NCBI GenBank assembly: GCA_018831265.1
Contig: JAHJCO010000012.1
Coordinates: forward strand, 62,001 to 126,000
Reading direction: 5' to 3'
Source of the DNA: Actinomycetota bacterium
Lineage (GTDB): Bacteria > Actinomycetota > Geothermincolia > Fen-727 > Anoxymicrobiaceae
DNA: 64,000 nt
Shown: piece by piece, positions 25,030 through 35,300 of the stretch
Numbering within the stretch: position 1 is the first letter of the stretch
How the letters are laid out: each line of letters opens with the position of its first letter
Program-made: the position numbers and the translations under genes
The notes under the pieces: generated by a model
Told to the model about the DNA's origin: nothing
Database searches by the model: none
The model's input: only the letters and a program-made list of their open reading frames with translations

Positions 25030-26015
25030 AGCGGCTGGTGCCGCTCGCGGCGGCCGTCCTCATCGCGGCGCTCTCCCTGGCTGGTTGCAACACCATCGAG
25101 GACACGCTCAGGGAGCATACCTACGGCCTGCTCGATGTCTTTGCCCTTGACCAGGAGAACGTGTGGGCCGTCGGTACCCGGGGGATGATCCTGCGCTGGG
25201 ACGGAGGCCGGTTCGTGCCGCAGGAGAGCGGCACCGCGGTGGACCTCCACGGGGTCTCGGCGGCCTCCCCCCGGGACGTATGGGCCGTCGGGGATGGTGG
25301 GACCGTCCTTCACTGCGACGGCACGGCGTGGAAACCGGTGCTCAGCCCCACCGACAGGGACCTCGCGGACGTCACAGCCGTGGCCGGGGCCTCGGGGACC
25401 GACCTCTGGGCGGTGGGGGGCGGCGGGACCGTGGTCCGCTACTCGTCGGGCTCGTGGACGGTGGAGAACCCGGTGGACTGGGAACTCTCCAGCATCGCGG
25501 CGGCGGGCGGCCGGGTCCTGGCCGGCGGGGAGAGGGGCGTCCTCGCGTACACAGGGACCTGGGGACTGGAGCTGGAGACACCCGAGCCCGTGAGTGCCGT
25601 TGCCGCCTCCGGCGACGGGCGGGCCTGGGCCGCGAGTCACCCGCTCGGGACATACCCGGTGATGGTATCCACGATCTTCGCCTGCGACCCGGCGGCCGGT
25701 TGGGGTCCCGTCTACCGGGTCGCCGACACGGCGGTCCGGGGGCTGGCGGCGGTCGGCCCCCGCGACGTCTACGCCTCATGCGACCACGGCGTGGTGGTGA
25801 GGTTCGACGGGGCCTCCTGGAGTCGAGAGAGCGTCTCCGTCTACGAGACCTACGCGGCTGTCTCCGGAGCGTCCCCCGAGCGGGTCTGGGTCGTCGGGAT
25901 GGAGGTCGGTACCCGGTGGGTCAGCCTCCCCGTGGCGCGCGAGTCGGCGGGGGGCTGGCACAGGGTGGACACGCCGATGTTTGTCTCCGGCGTCCTGCGC
26001 AGGGAACCCGAGTAG
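25026..26015 (+). CDS. Secreted WAVG-repeat beta-propeller lipoprotein, cassette 1 (second)
   Basis: A 329-residue paralogue of the preceding gene. Its signal peptide ends LSLAGC, so it is also a predicted lipoprotein. Repeats include 'DVFALDQENVWAVGTRGMIL', 'SPRDVWAVGDGGTVLHCDG' and 'PRDVYASCDHGVVVRFDG'. Fewer units are well conserved than in the first propeller, and the C-terminal units are more divergent. The start GTG overlaps the first propeller's stop by GTGA, so all three cassette genes are translationally coupled. A terminator-like hairpin with a T-run lies 107 bases downstream. Confidence 0.74.
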   Translation: MKRLVPLAAAVLIAALSLAGCNTIEDTLREHTYGLLDVFALDQENVWAVGTRGMILRWDGGRFVPQESGTAVDLHGVSAASPRDVWAVGDGGTVLHCDGTAWKPVLSPTDRDLADVTAVAGASGTDLWAVGGGGTVVRYSSGSWTVENPVDWELSSIAAAGGRVLAGGERGVLAYTGTWGLELETPEPVSAVAASGDGRAWAASHPLGTYPVMVSTIFACDPAAGWGPVYRVADTAVRGLAAVGPRDVYASCDHGVVVRFDGASWSRESVSVYETYAAVSGASPERVWVVGMEVGTRWVSLPVARESAGGWHRVDTPMFVSGVLRREPE

Positions 26016-26195
26016 GGTACCGGCTTTCGCCCGTGCCGCTGTAGAGGGTGCGCGCCGGCACGCCCGGGTTCAGGGAAACCCTGCCCCCGGTCAAGCAGGA
26101 GCAAGCCCCTTCGTTCCCTCCAGGACCCTACCGGTGTCCTTTTTGACCCCGTTTGTTACTCTGGCAGGCAGGACACGCCTGTTATGAGGAGAATT
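26016..26195 (+). other. Gap with small hairpins between cassette 1 and the giant gene
   Basis: This segment holds no coding frame I believe in. It contains a short hairpin CAGGG-AAA-CCCTG (26071-26083) and the terminator-like hairpin at 26122-26144. I looked for a GEMM-type riboswitch core and did not find one. The remaining part of the 308-base gap is the small leader frame given separately. Confidence 0.4.
26122..26144 (+). terminator. Probable intrinsic terminator after cassette 1
   Basis: AGGAC (26122-26126) pairs with GTCCT (26136-26140) around a nine-base loop and is followed by a run of five T. The stem is short, so termination may be partial. Confidence 0.5.
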
Positions 26196-26300
26196 ATGGA
26201 CCTCTGGAGCCATTACTGTTCTAATGTTCATGCGTTCGAGGCGGATGCAGGTGTGATGCTGCATGCAGGCTGGGCCGTAGCGACCGCAGGCGATTTGTGA
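26196..26300 (+). CDS. Possible 34-residue leader peptide before the giant gene
   Basis: ATG 26196 is preceded by GAGGAG with a four-base gap, the best ribosome site in this gap. The frame codes MDLWSHYCSNVHAFEADAG and ends in AGDL, with TGA at 26298-26300, 23 bases before the giant gene's ATG. It has no recognisable domain. It may be a regulatory leader or chance; the strong ribosome site is the main support. Confidence 0.35.
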   Translation: MDLWSHYCSNVHAFEADAGVMLHAGWAVATAGDL

Positions 26301-26323
26301 CCTATGGCCCAGGGGGTAGACGC

Positions 26324-29300
26324 ATGAGAACCTCATTCCTGCACGCGGACTCGGCAAGGACCCGCCTCGTACTATCGGCGCTCCTGCTGGTGTCGCTGGT
26401 GGCGGCCACCGTGCTGCTCTGGGGCGGTGCGGCCAGCGCGGCGCCGAACCTCTCCGTGTCGACCGGCGGGAGCAATGTGCTCCTGGGCGCCGACGCGACG
26501 GTGAACATCGACGTCACCAACAACGGCGACTCGCGGGGCTACAACCTCTCCCTGACCGACGAGTTCACCTCGAATCCCTTGAGGGGTGACGGGAAGAACA
26601 AGACCATCCAGTTCGTCTCCGCGAGCGGCCCGGACGGACCGCTCACCCCCACGTCGGTGGTCACCGACCCCGTCACCAACTCCCTGACCGTCAGGTTCGA
26701 CGATATCAGGGACCTGGTGCCCACCGAGAGTGCCCGGATAAGCATCGTGATACGCCCGTCCGACCCCACCTGGGCGGTGGGGGACCACATCGAGGACGAT
26801 GTCACCGCACGGGTCAACACGCAGCCCGACGGCGGCGGCTCGTGGATAGAGGGCACGGATACCGGCTCGCTGCAGATAGTCCCCATCAAGCTGGTCTCCA
26901 AGAGCGCGAACCAGTCCACCGGCGTAGAGCAGGCCACCGGGTGCGGCGAGCTCATCGGAGGCCGCTGGCCCTACACCTACACCATCCTGGTCCAGAACAA
27001 CTACGTGAACACCACCAACGCGGTGACGGTGCGGGACGTGATACCCGACGGCGTCGAGTACCTGGGGATCGCGGCGGGCCCCGCCCCCGACAACGTCTCG
27101 CGCGACAACGCCACTGGAATGACCACCCTTACATGGAACGTAGGGGACATGGCCGCATCCGCGACCTTCACCGTCACATACAACGCAGCCATCCGCTACG
27201 ACTTCTTCGGGACCGACAACGGGGGTACCAACAGGGCTTACGACGACTACGACGGCACGCCGCCGCTGGGCACCCCGATACCAAACAAGACCAACTTCAC
27301 CAACAACGCGGACCTCTCGGCGACGTACCTGGGGGTCCCCGTATCGGACGCGGACGACGCCTCGGTGACCGGCGCCTACGCCACGATAGCCAAGGGGGTC
27401 AACCCGGGCACCGCGGGCAATGGCGCGACGGTGCACTACACCCTTACCTACTCCGCGTCCGAGTACTACGACACGAGCAACCTGGTGGTGACCGACGTCC
27501 TGGGCGACGGGCTGACCTACACGGGGGGGAGCGCTGTCCCGGCCCCCGACTCGTTGGTGCACGATCCCGGCACCGGGGAGACCACTCTGACCTGGGACAC
27601 CCTGGCCGACCTGCCCGCGGGGGGCCAGGCGGCCATAACGTTCGACGCGACCGTCGACGACACCTGGGAGGACCCGCCGGACGCCGATCACACCTGGGTG
27701 GTCGCTGGCGACTCGCTGGACAACGACGTGACCTTCGCCGCCGATTGGGACGATACCCTCAGCGCGAGGACCGGCACCACCTCCACTGACACCTCCGCGG
27801 GCGTCACCGTCGGGCCGAAGCCCCCGGTGATGAAGGAGGCGGCGCTCGACAGCGGCGGGTCTCCGGGCACCTACGGCGATTCCGTCGACGCGGCGGTGGG
27901 GGACACCATCTGGTTCCGCGTTCGGGTCAACACCTCGGACGGCGCGAATCCCACCGTGAACACGGTGCAGTGGGGAAACCTGGACGCGGTCGACTGGATC
28001 CCGCGCGGGACGGCGTACGTGAACGGCTCCTCCACCATGAGCTACTCCGCGGCGGGTGACTTCAACTACGACCCGCCGGCGGGTAAGTACACCGCCCGCT
28101 ACGCAGACCAGCCCCAGCACATCAACTCGGGGTACCTGGACGGCTATGCGTGGTCTCTGGGTAACGTCGACGAGGGCGGCTGGTGGCAGGTCGAGTTCAA
28201 GGTCGTGGTGCAGGACTCGGCAGACGTGGTCGACGGTGCGACCTTCGACGACTACGGCAAGACCTCCTGGGAGAACTCCCATTCCAGCCAGTTCTCGGAC
28301 CGCGACCTGGCCACCGTGCACTACATCGAGCCCGACCTCTCCGCGGCCAAGGCGGTGACGGGCGGTGCAACGCCGCGCGGGGCCGGCAGCAGCGTGGACT
28401 ACAGGGTCACCCTGACGAACACCAGCGGCGCGACAGCCAACAACGTACTGGTGACCGACACCCTGCCGGTGGGGATGTGGGACTACGACCCGACATCGGG
28501 GGTAGTGACGGTGACGAGGGGCGTGACCGTCCTGAGCGAGGGCACCGACTACACGCTCTCCTACACGCCCGCCACCGGGGTGTTCCTGATCGATTTCGAC
28601 GACGGGGCATCCATACACACGGGGATACCCGCGCCTCCCTCCGCGGACAGCGTCGTAACCATCGATTACTCCGCGCGGGTGGACTCCGATACCGGGGCGG
28701 GGGCGAGCCTCACCAACAACGTGAGCACGACCTGGAGCGCCCAGAACGCGGGGACCAGCCCCAACCGGGACTACGGACCCGCCACCGCGAACTCGAACAT
28801 CCCCCTGGCCGCCATAACCGCGAGCAAGGCGATAGTGGGCGGGGACACCGTCCCCATCGGCAACGGCGCCGGCAGCGAGGTGACCTACCGGATAACCGTC
28901 ACCGTCCCGGCCGGCCAGGTCGCCAACTTCGGCAGCAACCGGCTCCAGGACACGCTCTACCAGGACGGCATGGAGTACATCACGGGGAGCACGCTGCTCT
29001 CGGACGTCAGCGGCACGCCGAACACGCCGGCGAGGTTCACCGGTGGCTCCACCACCGCGGACCCGACGATCCAGTGGACGACCCCCAACCCGGGGTGCAC
29101 CCTGTCCTGGAACCTGGACAACAACATAGACAACTCCGGCCAGGCAGCCGCATACGTCTTCCAGGTCGAGTTCAGGAAGGTGGCCACGGGCCTCATCACG
29201 CCGGTCAGCCAGGGCGGCAGCGCGACCAACCCCACCAACTGGAGGTTCTGGCCGAACACAGGGGGTAACCCCACGGCCGACAACCAGGTACGCGACAGGG

Positions 29301-32300
29301 GCAACTTCCGCTGGAGCGACAGCATCACGACGCGCACGGCGAACACCGGCGACCAGTACACCCACGTCTGGCAGCCGTACGACGTCCTGACCAAGACCAA
29401 CAACAAGGAGGGCCCGCCACCTATTCCCGTGAAGGCGGGCGACACGGTCCGCTACACGGACAGTATAGTGAACACCGGTCTAACCACCTCCTACGGCAAC
29501 CTGGTGGTGGACACCCTGCCCGTGGGCATGCGGGACACCACCCCGACCACGGTGAGCGTGACCCTCGGGGTCACCCCGCTTGTGGAGGGCACCGATTACT
29601 CCCGCTCCTACAACAGCGGCACCGGAGCCCTCACATACGACTTCGACGGGGGGGCCAGCGACACCGACATCGCGACGGGCCAGACGCTGGCGATAGTCTA
29701 CGACGCGCAGCTGGACAGCGACGTCGGCTCGGGGGCGGTGCTGACCAACACCGCCTACGTGGAGTACTACTCCGAGGACGGCGCCTCCGGCCGCCACGTG
29801 CAGAACGGCTCGGACTCCAACAACCAGAACAGGGACACCTCCAGCGTGCAGACCGCGCTTGCCACCATGGTCAAGTTCCTGGACGGACCCGACCCGGCCG
29901 TGATCGGTGAGGAGTCCGTCTACCGGCTGCGGGTAACCGTCCCCGAGGGGACCGACCTCTACAACCCCTCCATCGAGGACGTCCTCACCTCGAACGGGGT
30001 CGACTACGTTGCCGGCAGCTCCAGCCTCATCGACATCTCGGGCACGCCCGCCACGCCCGCGAGCTTCGAGAGCGGCTCCGATCCCGCTACGGACTACAAC
30101 ACGCCGAACCCGGGAGCGACCTTCGAATGGCAGCTGAACGACGTCATCAACACGGGCGGGGGATCCAGCGGCGACTACGTGTTCGACCTGCAGTTCTCAT
30201 GCGAGGTCAGCGGCCTCATCGACCCGGCCGGCGACCCGGCAGACCCCCTCAACTGGAACTGGTGGTGGGACACCGGCGGCAACCCGACCGCGGACAACAC
30301 CGCCCTCGACGGCGGCACGGTCTACTGGAACGACGGTTCGGTCGACCGCAGCGCCTCCAGCGGAAGCCAGACGCTCAACTGCCACCAGCCGCACCTGGTG
30401 CTCACCAAGGGCAACGACGGCGGAGGGGGAGTGGCCGGCGGCAGCACGGTCGGCTACACACTGAGCATCCTGAACAACGGGCGCTCCACCTCGCACAGGA
30501 ACTACGTGGTCGACACGCTCGATGCCGGCATGAGGGACACCGACCCGAGCGGGACGGTAGCCGCCACGCTGAACGGTGTGCCTCTGACCCCGGGGGACGA
30601 CTTCACGACCTCCTGGAACGGAGGCACCGGCAAGCTGACGGTGGACTTCCGGAACGGCTCCGGGGGCCCGGTGAGCATCCCGGCAGGCCAGACCCTGGTC
30701 GTCACCTACGACGGGGTGGTGGATGACGACGTCGGCGCGGGGGCAACCCTGACCAACATCGCCTCGGTATCGTACTGCTCGATGGCGGACGGCTCGGGGC
30801 GCACGGTCCCCGAGAACATGGACGTGGGCAGGTACAACACCGACTCATCCAGCGTGACAGTGCCGGAGGCCGGCCTGGCCAAGTCGCAGGACACGATCGG
30901 CAACGTATCCAACATCGGGCAGCAGTTCAGCTACACGCTGGACGCGACGGTGCCCGCTCATACCAGCCTCTACGAAGCGCTGGTGGGAGACACCATCGCG
31001 GACGGCCTGGCGGTCGATGCCACCTCCACCTACCTCGACGGCAGCCCGCAGGCGATCGGCACGGTAACGGTCACGCCCCAGGGCGACGGCACGACCGACG
31101 TCGACTGGGACATCGGCAACTACCAGAACGATACGGGCGTCACGCAGACCCTGTCGCTCAAGATAGTCGTTCACGTGAAGGACAAGTTCAACGACAACAG
31201 CGACGTCAGGGGCCTTCCGCCGCAGTCCGTGTTCTCCAACGGCGCGCTGCTGACCTGGAACGATCACCCGGGGGCCGGGGGGCACCTGAAAGCGGCCGCG
31301 GCGGCCGACGTCACCGCGACCGAGCCTTACCTGGACCTCACGGAGGCCAACGACGCCGCCGGCCCGGTCCCCGGAGGGCAGGCCGTCCACTACACGGTTG
31401 ACGTCCGCAACAACGGGACCGGCACCTCTTACCAGAACGTGATGGTGACAACGCTGCCCGTCGGCATGAGGGTGGGTGCGCCGGCGGTCACCTCCGTGAC
31501 CCTGGCCGGGGTCACCCTGACCGAGGGAGTCGACTACACGGTCGGCTGGAACTCCGGCACCGGTGAGCTGACCGTGGACCTGACCGCGGGCTCGGGCGGC
31601 GCGAAGCAGATACTGACCGGGATCGGCAACAGGCTCATGGTCTACTTCACCGCGACGCCCGACGAGGGTGTGGGAGCGGGCGCGACGCTCACCGACGTCT
31701 CCTCCATCGCTTACAACTCCTGGACTGACGCCAACGGCAGGGCCACGGCGCGCACCCTCAACCCCGCCGACCACAACACCGACGACTCGTCCGTGACCAT
31801 CGCACCCGCGGCGGTAACCAAGTCGCAGGACGTGGCGGGCGACCTGGCGAGCATCGGCCGGCCGTTTACCTATACGGCCTCGATCGCCGTGCCCGCTCAC
31901 ACCACCATCTTCAACGCGCAGGGGACCGACACGCTTCCCGACGGCATCTCGGTGGATGCCACCGCCACCTACCTGGACGGAAGCCCGCAGGTCATCGGGG
32001 TCGTCACCGTGACGCCGCAGGGAGACGGGACCACCGACGTCACCTGGGACCTTGGTGACTACGCCAACAGTACAGGCTCGACCCAGAACCTGCAGCTCAC
32101 GATGGACGTGCACATAAAGACCCAGTTCAACGACAGCTCTCCCGTGCGGGGACTGCCCCCGCAGTCGGTCTTCGGGAACACCTTCGACCTGGGATGGGAC
32201 GACGCGGAGTCCGGCGGAGGCCACCACACGGACTCGGACGCGGCTTCCGACGTCACCGCCATCGAGCCGCACCTGGTGCTGACCGAGGTCAACGACGCGG

Positions 32301-35300
32301 TGGGCCCGGTGGTCGGGAACCAGCCGGTCGGCTACACGGTCGAGGTGGTTAACACCGGCACCGGCACCTCGTATCAGAACGTCTTCGTCGACACCTTCCC
32401 GGTCGGAATGAGGGGCAACACGCCCACGGTAACGACCGTCACACTGGCCGGAGCCCCGCTGGCGGAGGGAACGGACTACACGGTCAACTGGAACCCGTCG
32501 ACCGGTGAGCTGACCGTGGACCTCACGGCGGGCTCCGGCGGCCCGAGGGACATCGCGACCGGCGATGTCAACAAGCTGGTCATAGGCTACACGCACAGCG
32601 CGTCGCAGGACGCGGGCTCGGCGGCCACGCTCACGGACATCGCCTCGATCGCATACAACTCCTGGACCAACGCCGACGGCCGGGCCACGCCCAGGACCTC
32701 CAACCCCGCCGACGACAACACCGACGACACCTCCATCACCGTCGTCTCCGCGACGGCCGCCAAGACGCAGAACGCGCCGGGCAACAACGTGACCATAGGC
32801 AGCACCTTCCTCTACACGGTGGCGGCCACGGTGCCCGCCCGTACCAGCCTCTACAACGCGAGCGCCGCGGACACCGTGCCGGACGGCCTCACCGTTACCG
32901 GGGTGTCCGTCACCCAGGGCTCCGCCGACTTCACCGAGAACCCCGACGGTACCACGGACGTGACCTGGACCATCGGCGATTACACCAACGCGAGCGACAG
33001 CCCCACCGACGTCTACCTGTACGTGGGCATACGCGTGGATAAGCAGTACAGCGGCGGCGCGGACGTCACCAGCGGTGACGACTTCGGCAACACGGCCGAC
33101 CTCACCTGGGAGGACGCAGAGAGCGGCGGCGGAAGCCACCTGACCTCGGGCGTCGCCGACATCGTGACGGTGAGGGAGCCGGCCGTCACGGTGACCAAGA
33201 GCGCGGACGATCTCACACCGGCCCCGGGCGACACGGTCACCTACACCATCGAGGTCGAGAACACGGGGGACTGGCCGGCCTACAACATCATGGTCGATGA
33301 CCAGGTGGACGGCGACATGACCTACGTGCCGGGCTCCATCACCGGCCCGGGCGCGAGCGTCACCGCACCCGATCTGTCCTGGGACTTCCAGGCCGGCATA
33401 CCGGGTCCGCTGAACCCGGGAATCACCGAGACCCTGACCTACCAGGCGACCGTCAACGGCGGCGTCGCGCAGGGCACGGTCATCCCGAACACCGCGCAGG
33501 TCCCCGCCTACTACAGCCTGACGCAGCCGAACACCTACGCCAGGCAGTACACCCCGGTGTCGGGGAGCAGGGACGTAACGACCCGGGCGCCGGTCCTGGC
33601 GGTCTCCAAGGAGGTCGTCTCGGGGGGCAACCCCGACTGGGGCGACATCGTGACGTACCGGGTGACGGTGACCAATAACGGGGACGCCGACGCCTACGAG
33701 GTCGGTGTGAGGGATACCATCCCCGACCCGTACTTCAGCTACGTGCCGGGGAGCACCAGCGCCACCTGGCCGGGCGGGTCATCGACCGCGGACCCGGCGG
33801 GGACGGCGCCCACCTACACCTGGAGCCTCGACGCCGACCTGGCCCCCACCGCGCAACTGGTCCTGGACTTCCAGATGAGCGTGGACCAGTGGGCCGCCTG
33901 GGGTAACCGGACGAACATCGGGACCGGGTTCGGTGAGGACGGCGGAGGAGCGGAGCTGCCCGAGGCCTCCGACACGGCGGACATCGACGTGCAGCAGCAC
34001 CCGGCCCTGCAGGTAACCAAGACGCTGGACGACCCCGACCACTACGTACCGGTAGGCGAGCAGTTCAGCTACACCATCCGCGTGACGGACGCCGGGAACA
34101 CCGGCATCCCGCTCGTGCCGACGGCCGATACCTACGACCCGGCCTACATGCAGTTCGTGAGCGCCACCATCACACCGGACACGAGCACCCCCGGCAACCT
34201 CGCCTGGAACGACCTGAGCCAGGGGACCGGGCTCGCCCCGCAATTGTTCGCGGAAGTGACCGTGACGTTCCAGGCCCTGCAGGCGGGTCTTACGCCCAAC
34301 ACGGATAACACCGCCTCGGTTACCACCGTGGACGACCAGAGCAACCCGGTGACGGGCACCGCCACCAACACGGAGCTGATCATCACCAACCCGGGGATCG
34401 CGGTGGGTAAGGTCCTGGACCACCCGGGCGGCTTCATCCCGGTGGGCGCGACCGCGACTTACACGATTCACGTGGAGAACAAGGGAGACACCGCCCTGGT
34501 CGCGCCCGTTCGGCTGACCGACACCTGTGACCCGGCGTTCCTGGAGTACCAGGGCGCCATCCCCGCGCCCGACACGGTGGTCGCCGGGACGCTCGTATGG
34601 AACGACGTCAGCGGTGGGGCCGGGCTGATCGTGGGCGGCTCGGTGGACGTAGCGGTGTCCTTCACCGCGCGCGCGGCGGGTACCACCCCCGGAACCGATG
34701 ATACCGCCAGCGTGGTGGCGACGGACGAGCACGGGGTCCCGGTCTCGGGACAGGAGACCAACACCGAGCTCATCATCACCGACCCGCGGTTGACGGTAGA
34801 CAAGGTTGTCAAGCCCGGGCAGAAGAGCCCGGTGAACGTCGGCGGCGACACGGTGTTCGTAATAACCGTGACCAACAGCGGTGACACGGTGATACCGGCT
34901 CCCGTTCCGATGAGCGACACCTACAACGCGGCGTACATGGCCTACAGGAGCGCGACCCTGGAACCCTCCAGCACCGGCTCGGGACGGGTGTCGTGGGACG
35001 ACATCACGGAAGGCTCCGGTCTCGCCGTCGGAGCGCACATCACCATCGAGCTCACCTGCGAGGCGCTCAAGCAGGGGTCGTCTCCCAACACCACGGACAC
35101 GGCCCGGATAACCGGTGTCGTGGACGAGCACGGCGACCCCGTCCCGCCCGCGCAGGACAGCGCCGCGGTCACAGTGGGAAAGGTACTGGGCTTCAAGCAC
35201 TGGTTCCTGGCCGAGGGCTCCACCGGCGGCGGCTTCGATACCTGGATACTGCTGCAGAACCCGGGTGAGGAGATCGCCAACACCCAGGTCACCTTCGCCA

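Noticed and set aside
26041-26140. Possible GEMM-type (cyclic di-GMP) riboswitch before the giant gene
   Set aside because: Short hairpins and a terminator are present, but the conserved core nucleotides and tetraloop receptor of GEMM cannot be placed.
27000-29365. Long antisense frames inside the giant gene
   Set aside because: Low-complexity Gly/Arg/Val-rich translations with no domains, mirroring the repeats of the sense gene.
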